From positions 248,001 through 312,000 of IMG/VR virus record IMGVR_UViG_3300042308_001511: a stretch of 64,000 nt of DNA; one strand, 5' to 3'. The notes beneath the pieces are model-generated. The model had not been told where the DNA came from, searched no databases, and worked only from the letters and a program-made list of their open reading frames with translations. The number at the start of each line of letters is the position of its first letter. Position 1 is the stretch's first letter. Origin of the DNA: a virus. A program made the translations under genes and the position numbers. Below are positions 57,723 through 64,000 of the stretch, piece after piece.

Positions 57723-58049
57723 TCATAGTATAAGTTCGATCCTGGCGTCTCGTTTTTCTTGTTCGGTCACTTTATGCTTAACGAACCTTTCTTCGAATTT
57801 CCTTGCGTTTTCTTCGTCATCGTTGTGATACTCGATCCAGTGTGAGTTATTTGTGCTATATCTGAATCGTTCTTCGAGTTCATTCGAACTTGCATACTTC
57901 ATCACTGCCCAGTTCGTTATAACTCCCTGTATGGTGGTTATCTGTCCGTTTTCTGCGATGTGAATGACACATAGCCAGTAGCTAAGCATCTCACTGAACA
58001 TAGAACCTCTCTTTGGGTTAAGCAGTGCGTTTTTGGTTTTGTTTTCCAT
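57723..58049 (-). CDS. Small protein with divergent tail
   Basis: 108 residues, VTEQEKRDARIELIL C-terminus, related to 49678 and 56217 ends. Confidence 0.65.
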   Translation of the reverse strand: MENKTKNALLNPKRGSMFSEMLSYWLCVIHIAENGQITTIQGVITNWAVMKYASSNELEERFRYSTNNSHWIEYHNDDEENARKFEERFVKHKVTEQEKRDARIELIL

Positions 58050-58062
58050 TTCTTCTTATGTT

Positions 58063-58302
58063 TTAGATTCCGAGTGAATCGATCCTCTGTTCTCTGTATT
58101 CTGCCATATCCATAAAGTCTGACCTGCGGCGGACCCTGTATTGACCGTCTTCACAGGTGACGATGACAAGTTTTGGTCCTAGCTCACCAGTTGGTGTGTA
58201 CGTTGAAGGGCAGTCTGATGTCTCGTAAGCCTTTCTAGCTTTCATTAACCATACTCCGTTACCATCCTTCCAATCGTGTTTGGATATCATTATATCGTTC
58301 AT
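58063..58302 (-). CDS. Small tailed protein, paralogue of 14629
   Basis: 79 residues: MISKHDWKD, YETSDCP, GPKLVIVTCED, RRRSDF, tail YREQRIDSLGI. Confidence 0.75.
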   Translation of the reverse strand: MNDIMISKHDWKDGNGVWLMKARKAYETSDCPSTYTPTGELGPKLVIVTCEDGQYRVRRRSDFMDMAEYREQRIDSLGI

Positions 58303-58514
58303 ATTCCTAGTTTTTCCAGTACGAGTTGTCTTTTTTCCACAGTTGATATGAATAGTTCTCTATCGTATATTGCATAGTCGGTTTCGCCGTTTCCCCAGTA
58401 TATTGCGTAGTAGTTTACTCTATCCACCGCATCGTACCATTCGCCAATCTTTATGTCGGTGTGATAGCCGGATCTGTTTGATACACACTGAACTTTTATC
58501 CTCTGTCGTTTCAT
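58299..58514 (-). CDS. Small tailed protein
   Basis: 71 residues; IKIGEWYDAVDR matches the remnant at 37562. Tail KRQLVLEKLGI. ATGA overlaps both sides. Confidence 0.75.
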   Translation of the reverse strand: MKRQRIKVQCVSNRSGYHTDIKIGEWYDAVDRVNYYAIYWGNGETDYAIYDRELFISTVEKRQLVLEKLGI

Positions 58515-58777
58515 ATTCCGAGTTCTTTTATCTTTTGGTCTCTTAGTCGTATTTTGTATTCGTCGAGATTTATGGTGATGTCTTTTTTATAGGTGAAATG
58601 TTTCTTCATACCTTGTACGTTCTTTATGATAGTAAAGTAATAGTTCACCATTAGTAAGTCTTCGGTAAAGTCTAATTGTATTTCGTAGATTTTATCGATG
58701 ACTATTTTATCTCTTTCTATCGTAGGCTCTTTTTCGGTTATAAAGTCCTTTATCAGTTCGTTGTCGTATTCGATCAT
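58511..58777 (-). CDS. Small tailed protein
   Basis: 88 residues, beta-rich middle, tail LRDQKIKELGI. Confidence 0.7.
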   Translation of the reverse strand: MIEYDNELIKDFITEKEPTIERDKIVIDKIYEIQLDFTEDLLMVNYYFTIIKNVQGMKKHFTYKKDITINLDEYKIRLRDQKIKELGI

Positions 58778-59028
58778 TCTATTCCTAGTTCATCGAGTTT
58801 TCTGTCTCTTTGTCTCTGTGCCTCGCTGAGGTTGATTAGTCGGCCTCTTGTGTGTGAATTTGGGCTGTGGAAGTTTTTGTTGTGACTCGACGTCCACGGT
58901 ATGTCGAGCTCGCTGGACCAAATCCATATTCTATCGTACGTGAAGTTCTTGTCGTCGAGTTCCTCTATCGTGAACGTCTTTTCTGGCTGTGTTTCCCAGT
59001 ACACGAGGTCTCCTACCTGGTAGTTCAT
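58774..59028 (-). CDS. Small tailed protein
   Basis: 84 residues: YQVGDLVYWE, FTIEELDDKNFTYDRI, tail QRDRKLDELGIE. SH3/KOW-like. Confidence 0.7.
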   Translation of the reverse strand: MNYQVGDLVYWETQPEKTFTIEELDDKNFTYDRIWIWSSELDIPWTSSHNKNFHSPNSHTRGRLINLSEAQRQRDRKLDELGIE

Positions 59029-59063
59029 ATCCCTATTACTTTTACGTGCGACTTTATATCCAT
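59025..59063 (-). CDS. 12-residue minigene ending in Gly-Ile-stop
   Basis: MDIKSHVKVIGI*, whose GGG ATA TGA overlaps the next ATG exactly as the tail genes do. It is the first frame after the promoter at 59087. Either a coupling leader peptide or a tail remnant. Confidence 0.4.
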   Translation of the reverse strand: MDIKSHVKVIGI

Positions 59064-59086
59064 TGGTGTTCCTGCTGTTTTATTTT

Positions 59087-59097
59087 CCGAATATAAG
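59087..59097 (-). promoter_or_regulatory. Host-type promoter CTTATATTCGG
   Basis: -7 element heading the 59063-57723 train. Confidence 0.6.
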
Positions 59098-59138
59098 TAA
59101 ATAATATGTAACTGACAAATTATAGTTATTTTATTTTT

Positions 59139-59148
59139 AATATATAAG
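59139..59148 (+). promoter_or_regulatory. Late-type promoter AATATATAAG
   Basis: Late-like element 20 nt before the LRR gene. Confidence 0.5.
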
Positions 59149-59168
59149 ATATAAAAAAAATATTTATA

Positions 59169-60341
59169 ATGGCAACATTTACCACATCAAAAACTTCTGG
59201 AAGTATATATGTATCTGTTAATACAACAACGGGTTATTGGATGAGTTTCCATAATGGAAGTTATAATGGAAATTCAAACACCCCACAGATATATAGTGAT
59301 TCTGGTACCTTCAATTATTGGGGTAAAAGATTGGATGTAATTGCAACAAATGGTGAATTTACAATTGTCGCGTGTGATGTTAATGGAAACATTGGTGGTG
59401 ATATAACTTTGTTGAATTTATATTCTAGTTCTGATATAATTGCGTTTGACGGAACTGGTTTGACCGCTTTGACTAAATTGAGTATAGAGGGTGCATCGAA
59501 TATTAGAGGTCAGCTAACATCTTTTGATGCGACTGGTATGACTTCATTGAATTGGTTATACTTAAGGAGTAATTTACTAACAAATATAAACGTAACTGGT
59601 TTAGTAAATCTAACTAAGTTAGTGTTGGATGGTAATCAATTAACTTGGGGAGGTATAAGTGGTTTAAATACTTTGAGTAGTTTAACTTGGTTAAACTTAA
59701 ATGGTAACTTATTAACTACATTTGATGGTTCAGGTTTGAGCTCGTTATTACAACTTGATTTGTTCTACAATCAGGTAACAACATCTGGAATAACTAATTT
59801 ACCAAATACATTGGTTAAATTGAATTTACGTTATAATAGACTTACATCATTTGATGCTACTAGTTTAGTAAACTTAACTGAACTTAGTTTACAGATGAAT
59901 CAAATAACATCTGTAAATTTATCTGGCCTAACAAAATTGATTTTACTTAATTTATCTGATAATTTATTGACAGATATAAATGTTTCTGGATTGACTAGTT
60001 TGAAATATATAAATCTTACTGGTAATCGTTTATCTACAATGGATGTAAGTGGTCTAACTAATTTAGTTGATTTGAGATTATGGCGTAATTCGTCTATAAC
60101 ACCTAGTGTTAACAATCAGATATTACAACAATTGGATCAAAATGGTGCTATTGGTGATACTTCTACTAGTAAGGGTTACTTTCCAGCAAATGGTGTTTTT
60201 TGGTCTAATAATGGTAGAACTTCTGTTAGTAATGTAAGTTTCAATAATTTGACGAATAAAAATTGGGAATTTGATGGTTTGGATTTGATTGCGAGTCCAA
60301 CTCGTCAGTTATCGGGCACTAAGGACAGAAAAAACTTATAA
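59169..60341 (+). CDS. Leucine-rich-repeat virion-type adhesin
   Basis: 390 residues, no signal peptide. Residues ~90-320 hold about ten ~21-23-residue LRRs (L-x-x-L-x-L-x-x-N-x-L, e.g. LTKLVLDGNQLT, LTWLNLNGNLLT, LKYINLTGNRLS). N-terminal Ser/Thr/Gly-rich beta domain. With a late promoter and Ser/Thr/Asn-rich composition like the tail fibre at the left edge, it is probably a structural receptor-binding or decoration protein. Confidence 0.8.
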   Translation: MATFTTSKTSGSIYVSVNTTTGYWMSFHNGSYNGNSNTPQIYSDSGTFNYWGKRLDVIATNGEFTIVACDVNGNIGGDITLLNLYSSSDIIAFDGTGLTALTKLSIEGASNIRGQLTSFDATGMTSLNWLYLRSNLLTNINVTGLVNLTKLVLDGNQLTWGGISGLNTLSSLTWLNLNGNLLTTFDGSGLSSLLQLDLFYNQVTTSGITNLPNTLVKLNLRYNRLTSFDATSLVNLTELSLQMNQITSVNLSGLTKLILLNLSDNLLTDINVSGLTSLKYINLTGNRLSTMDVSGLTNLVDLRLWRNSSITPSVNNQILQQLDQNGAIGDTSTSKGYFPANGVFWSNNGRTSVSNVSFNNLTNKNWEFDGLDLIASPTRQLSGTKDRKNL

Positions 60342-60449
60342 ATTTGTTATATCACCTACGGGATTTCCATTTAGATTTACCTCATTTTCTTGTGATAAGG
60401 AAAAAACAGAGATAGATAAAAAGATGAAAGTGATGATAAACGTTTTCAT
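60336..60449 (-). CDS. Secreted 37-residue peptide
   Basis: MKTFIITFIFLSISVFSLSQ signal peptide followed by only 17 mature residues (ENEVNLNGNPVGDITNL). A perfect host-type promoter CATTATATTTGTTG lies at 60481-60495. Its stop overlaps the 3' end of the LRR gene. A very short exported peptide or lysis/signalling peptide; could also be a truncated gene. Confidence 0.6.
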   Translation of the reverse strand: MKTFIITFIFLSISVFSLSQENEVNLNGNPVGDITNL

Positions 60450-60480
60450 ATTTGAATTTTTTAGGTGAGTAATTATCTAC

Positions 60481-60495
60481 ACAACAAATATAATG
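60481..60495 (-). promoter_or_regulatory. Host-type promoter TTATATTTGTTG
   Basis: Strong -7 element about 32 nt upstream of the small secreted peptide gene. Confidence 0.65.
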
Positions 60496-60530
60496 AAAAT
60501 ATTTTATAAAGTGGTATTCGGTAGAAAATA

Positions 60531-61253
60531 TCAATTACATATTGCCTTTATTAGTGCTGCCTCTTGCTTCGGGGATATCCTTCCGTTACGGTCGTAGTAT
60601 TCCAATACACTAGATACGAATTGTGATGATTTGTGGTTTATCTCACGGCTCTTCACCAGGAACTTGGCTTGTCTTATACAATCTATACCTTCTGATTTGT
60701 CGTCGAGTAGCGAGTTTATCTTCGCGTCTCTCATATCGGATTTGTCTGACTCTATGTAGTCGAGGAATGCAATCCATTCGCATTCCTCCATCGTGTAGTA
60801 GCTTTTGTTGAACGTAGATATGATTATCTTTATCTCGTTCTTATCCTGTATGCAGTAGAAACTATTTATCGGACAGTTCTTGTAATTAATGAGTATTCGG
60901 TCTCCTTCCTTCTTACAAAAGCTTAGGTCATAGGGGTTCAAGCTATCAAAATTCAACTTCTGTGGATAGGAGTAGTCGACTTCGCAGTTTCCGAATACTT
61001 CCATTGTTTTTATGAACTCCTCGTCAGATATGTCTTCTATTCTCTTACCTATGTTCAGTATCTTCTCTACGGGCTTCCACCACGCGGTCCAACTTATGCA
61101 TTCCGGTTCTAAAATCGCCTCAGCTCCTCGCATCTCGGCAATACCCCTAACCTTACGTGTCTGCCAGACTTGTACGGTCTGATACCAGCCAGCTGTGTTC
61201 ACCTTTCCAAAGTCTTCTTCTGCAGAGAATGATATGTAGAAGTTTGTTACCAT
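60531..61253 (-). CDS. Hypothetical protein with internal tail-like motif
   Basis: 240 residues. Near residue 175 it contains MRDAKINSLLDDK, like the tail ends of 11092 (RDKKIDELLDDE), but then continues ~60 residues into a helical domain (FVSSVLEYYDRNGRISPKQ). Suggests fusion of a tailed protein to a second domain. Confidence 0.65.
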   Translation of the reverse strand: MVTNFYISFSAEEDFGKVNTAGWYQTVQVWQTRKVRGIAEMRGAEAILEPECISWTAWWKPVEKILNIGKRIEDISDEEFIKTMEVFGNCEVDYSYPQKLNFDSLNPYDLSFCKKEGDRILINYKNCPINSFYCIQDKNEIKIIISTFNKSYYTMEECEWIAFLDYIESDKSDMRDAKINSLLDDKSEGIDCIRQAKFLVKSREINHKSSQFVSSVLEYYDRNGRISPKQEAALIKAICN

Positions 61254-61600
61254 CTACTTTCTATATCTGTGGTCTCGTTGATTATGAATTGTGATCCGTC
61301 TTCTATTGATTCACCTGATTGTAGGAATAAATCTTCACTTTTCCACGCGCTGTTGTAGAACTCTTCATATTCGGGTTCTATTAATGGTGCTATACTATCT
61401 TGAGTCTCTGGATCTAATTCGTTCCAAAGATCTTCGTCGTCATTTAGTTCATAAAGTAAAGTATCTATGTATTGTACGAAATCTTTTTCGGTTGTGCCTT
61501 CGTAAGGAATTGATATTTCCCTGAACTTCTCTGGATCCAGAGTAATATGTTCTGATTGTCTTAGAACGGTGTATCGTTCTACTTTTCGAATTGTTATCAT
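61247..61600 (-). CDS. Acidic hypothetical protein
   Basis: 117 residues, acidic, overlapping the next gene by 7 bases. No known domain. Confidence 0.6.
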   Translation of the reverse strand: MITIRKVERYTVLRQSEHITLDPEKFREISIPYEGTTEKDFVQYIDTLLYELNDDEDLWNELDPETQDSIAPLIEPEYEEFYNSAWKSEDLFLQSGESIEDGSQFIINETTDIESRW

Positions 61601-61655
61601 ATTTTTTTATTTAGTATTCAAATATAACTATTTATTTTGAATTGTAAAAAGAAAT

Positions 61656-62285
61656 ATGGAAAGACTGTCGGGTTTGTGTGTTTATATATATCCTAAACTA
61701 ATAAAACATATGTTATCCAGAGAAAAGATGATTAGTATGATTAGGAGGTCACAAACCTACATATCTGTATTACTATTCACTTTTGTTTTCATATTCTGTT
61801 GGAAGACTACGAATCTCGATATAACAAAGATAGAGTTATCGAAATGGGGTCAATCTGGATTTGTTTCTATTATATGGAATAGTGCGGTATTAATTTTCTC
61901 ATTATCAATTGCGGTAAATTCATGGTTGTATATGAGGGGACATAAACGACTTAAGCATCGTAGGAAGTTTTATATTCTTTTCGCGTTTCTTCCGATGGCA
62001 TTGGCTGTGGTTGGTTTATTTGATGCGTTTTCACATCCTTATATTCACTCGGTTGCAGCAGGTCTTTATTTCTTCGTATATCCACTTACCATTTTTCTTT
62101 TTGCACATTTCAATAGAAAGAATATGCAATATTTACAATGGACTACACATATAACTTTAGCGGTATTGATGGCAATTGCACCAATATCATTTATGCTTTT
62201 GTTTAAAGGAAAGGCAATAGCAGAAACGGTACACACATTGCTCGTAATCATATACAATGTAATGATTGCTAGACACGAGCATTAA
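61656..62285 (+). CDS. Six-helix membrane protein (DUF998-like)
   Basis: 209 residues (a later Met could be the start). About six hydrophobic segments, with FSHPYIHSVAAGLYFFVYP between helices, recalling DUF998 membrane proteins. Function unknown. Followed 18 bases later by the LOG-family gene, likely cotranscribed. Confidence 0.65.
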   Translation: MERLSGLCVYIYPKLIKHMLSREKMISMIRRSQTYISVLLFTFVFIFCWKTTNLDITKIELSKWGQSGFVSIIWNSAVLIFSLSIAVNSWLYMRGHKRLKHRRKFYILFAFLPMALAVVGLFDAFSHPYIHSVAAGLYFFVYPLTIFLFAHFNRKNMQYLQWTTHITLAVLMAIAPISFMLLFKGKAIAETVHTLLVIIYNVMIARHEH

Positions 62286-62303
62286 TAAAAATAAAATAAT
62301 AAA

Positions 62304-62969
62304 ATGAAAAATCAAAAATGGAAATACAATCAGAAGGCAGAAGACGCGTGGCAAGTTTTGAGAATACAAAGTGAGTTTATAAAGGGATTCGATGAATTAT
62401 CTGAGTTAACTCCATGTATATCGGTCTTCGGATCTGCTAGGACTGATAAAGACGACAAATATTATAAAGAAGCAACTAGATTGTCTGAGATGATTGTAAA
62501 AAGTGGATATGGTGTAATAACTGGTGGTGGACCAGGAATAATGGAGGCTGCAAATATGGGTGCGTATGGTAATGATGGTAAATCTGTGGGTTTGGAAATT
62601 GAATTACCATTTGAGACAAGTGCTAATAAGTATATTGATAAATTGGTTTCGTGTAGGTATTTCTTTACACGAAAAGTATTCTTTTTGAAGTATTCACAAG
62701 CATTTGTTGGTTTTCCGGGTGGTTTTGGAACATTAGATGAATTGTTCGAAACATTGACACTTATGCAGACTGGACATCTAAGGATGTTGCCAATTGTTTT
62801 AGTTGGTAAAGACTATTGGAAAGGGATGATTAAATGGATTAAGAAAACTATGTTAGAGGATGGTAAAGTTTCTAAAGAAGATTTAAACCTTTTCAAAGTT
62901 GTTGATACTGCAGAAGAAGCGATGGAGTATATTTTATCGAAATTGGAAGAGAACAAACCTAACTTTTAG
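62304..62969 (+). CDS. LOG-family nucleotide phosphoribohydrolase
   Basis: 221 residues. SVFGSAR, ITGGGPGIMEAAN (73-84) and FPGGFGTLDE (137-146, catalytic Glu) are the LOG/TIGR00730 signature. Such enzymes remove the base from nucleoside 5'-monophosphates (cytokinin activation in plants, PpnN in bacteria). In a phage it may tune purine pools or degrade a nucleotide signal. Confidence 0.9.
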   Translation: MKNQKWKYNQKAEDAWQVLRIQSEFIKGFDELSELTPCISVFGSARTDKDDKYYKEATRLSEMIVKSGYGVITGGGPGIMEAANMGAYGNDGKSVGLEIELPFETSANKYIDKLVSCRYFFTRKVFFLKYSQAFVGFPGGFGTLDELFETLTLMQTGHLRMLPIVLVGKDYWKGMIKWIKKTMLEDGKVSKEDLNLFKVVDTAEEAMEYILSKLEENKPNF

Positions 62970-62994
62970 TAACTGGTTTTGGTGTATAGTTTAT

Positions 62995-63003
62995 AATATA
63001 TAG
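62995..63003 (+). promoter_or_regulatory. Late-type promoter AATATATAG
   Basis: Late-like element 24 nt before the ATG at 63028. Confidence 0.45.
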
Positions 63004-63027
63004 TTTATAAAAAAAAATAAATCTACG

Positions 63028-63237
63028 ATGATAAAATTGAAGAAGTTTGAGGAGTTGGATTACGAACAGCTTAGAGACCAAACGAATAGAGACTTCCACG
63101 GAAGTAAATCAGATACTGTTGAATATCCGGATGTTAGGAATATGAATAGGGATGAGTTGAAGGACTATCTTGAAACTATTGGTGTTCCATCAAACATACT
63201 CGATGAAACTGTGGATAATATACTTAGTGCACTATAA
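63028..63237 (+). CDS. Small leader-like protein
   Basis: 69 residues starting MIKLKKFEELD, a weak leader match, then a helical acidic region. Followed by a strong terminator. Confidence 0.65.
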   Translation: MIKLKKFEELDYEQLRDQTNRDFHGSKSDTVEYPDVRNMNRDELKDYLETIGVPSNILDETVDNILSAL

Positions 63238-63241
63238 TAAA

Positions 63242-63270
63242 AATACCTTCCAATTGGAAGGTATTTTTTT
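63242..63270. terminator. Intrinsic terminator
   Basis: ATACCTTCC-AATT-GGAAGGTAT followed by TTTTTTT; between convergent genes. Confidence 0.9.
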
Positions 63271-63700
63271 ATTCAAATGTTACTATTTTTCCTATAAATA
63301 CACAATGTTTATTATATTTTGATTTCTCACCAGTTTCCACATTCACCACAAAAAATGCTTCTTTAGATTCTTTGGCATCGTACATCTCGTACTCTGTCAT
63401 ACCTTCAAAGTTTATTACTTCAAGATAACAATTCTTTGGAATTGCCATTCCTGATATGATTTTACCATCTGTTGATTTCACATATATTTTGTTTGTACTT
63501 TTTCTATACACAACGAAGAAGTCTGCACCATAACCTAATATTTGCTTATCATCATCTATTGTCTCCACAAAAAGTGTCTTACCTGTCTCAGAACTAACTA
63601 TTGCGGTCTGGTAGTCGTCTAGCTCGTCTAAATATATTTCACTTTGTGCACTTACCAGTGTAGATAAGAATAGTAATGTGATTGTGATAATGTTTCTCAT
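63269..63700 (-). CDS. Exported small protein
   Basis: 143 residues, signal MRNIITITLLFLSTLVSAQ, beta-rich body. Host-type promoter TAGTATATTCGTAG at 63715-63728. Family not recognised. Confidence 0.65.
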   Translation of the reverse strand: MRNIITITLLFLSTLVSAQSEIYLDELDDYQTAIVSSETGKTLFVETIDDDKQILGYGADFFVVYRKSTNKIYVKSTDGKIISGMAIPKNCYLEVINFEGMTEYEMYDAKESKEAFFVVNVETGEKSKYNKHCVFIGKIVTFE

Positions 63701-63714
63701 AGTAGTTTTCGTTT

Positions 63715-63728
63715 CTACGAATATACTA
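63715..63728 (-). promoter_or_regulatory. Host-type promoter TAGTATATTCGTAG
   Basis: -7 element 15 nt upstream of the exported protein gene. Confidence 0.65.
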
Positions 63729-63749
63729 AATTTTTATCAATTACGGTCT

Positions 63750-63998
63750 TTATATTCCTAATTCTTCTAATTTCAAGTCTCTTAGCATTTTGTACTTCCA
63801 TTCTATGTATTCACTATCCATATAATGGAAAACAAGTGTTTCCAGGAATACGAAGAATCCTTCAGGTGTCAGTTCACATATTTTCTCACATGCGTATAGG
63901 TTTGAACCCATAGAGAAATTGATGTAATAGTCGGTAGGCTCAAATGGTGCCACCGGCCATTGACTTAAGTTTATATCTCCCAGTGAACTTATAAACGG
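63750..63998 (-). CDS. Small tailed protein, 5' end outside window
   Basis: The frame is open to the right edge (reading PFISSLGDINLSQWP before the internal GTG at 63953), so the start lies outside. Ends MLRDLKLEELGI, a canonical tail. Confidence 0.7.
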   Translation of the reverse strand, partial: PFISSLGDINLSQWPVAPFEPTDYYINFSMGSNLYACEKICELTPEGFFVFLETLVFHYMDSEYIEWKYKMLRDLKLEELGI

Positions 63999-64000
63999 TT

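Overview
The window looks like part of a large, AT-rich, T4-like (myovirus-type) phage genome infecting a Bacteroidota host, most likely a Flavobacterium-like bacterium. The evidence is: dense short genes with ATGA start/stop overlaps; a tail-fibre gene with a collar domain; RNase H, an AAA+ ATPase, P-loop kinases and DNA methyltransferases; host-type promoters of the Bacteroidota form TAnnTTTG (TATATTTGTA, TATATTCGTA); a second promoter class AATATATAC resembling T4 late promoters; and a secreted protein with a C-terminal type IX secretion (T9SS) sorting domain. No ribosomal, plasmid or transposase genes are seen. Window position within the phage genome is unknown.

Layout: 0-1.3 kb end of a tail-fibre gene; 1.3-10.3 kb mostly minus strand, with metF-like, SMR-like membrane, metalloprotease-like, methyltransferase-like, AAA+, rnhA, nucleotidyltransferase and HAD genes; 10.3-16.7 kb small genes plus a kinase/HAD fusion; 16.7-22.3 kb a late operon of cyanophycinase-like, zinc-finger and paralogous leader-bearing proteins; 22.3-26.4 kb a plus-strand A+C-rich block with a candidate type II restriction-modification pair; 26.4-30.0 kb exported and lectin-like proteins separated by near-palindromic hairpins; 30.0-33.1 kb a second methyltransferase and a cassette between 18-bp direct repeats; 33.3-36.6 kb secreted/membrane proteins including the T9SS substrate; 36.6-40.3 kb leader-bearing kinases; 40.3-59.1 kb long trains of tiny minus-strand genes interrupted by late leader genes, a GNAT, a C39-like protease, a tRNA-like element and a secreted zinc protease; 59.1-64 kb an LRR protein, a 6-TM protein, a LOG-family enzyme and small secreted proteins.

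Two terminal peptide tags dominate the window and do not co-occur. About 20 proteins start with a leader of the form M-K/R-x-I/L-K-x-Y/F-x-x-F, often followed by Glu-Ala or Glu-Gly. The first gene of nearly every such group has an AATATATAC-type promoter. This resembles the capsid-targeting leader of T4 internal head proteins, suggesting a large set of co-packaged, co-ejected proteins (inference). More than 30 other, mostly tiny, proteins end in R-E/D-x-K/R-L-x-E-L-G-I at the very C-terminus; they lie in trains served by host-type promoters. Many small start sites were re-assigned here by ATGA overlap, paralogue alignment or promoter position.

Other notable structure: a repeated ~130-nt element conserved at RNA/DNA level despite a reading-frame shift, a family of ACGT-centred hairpins placed right after stop codons and sometimes encoding the next start codon, promoters abutting start codons (predicted leaderless mRNAs), a candidate structured RNA at 46.03-46.12 kb, and about eleven exported proteins.
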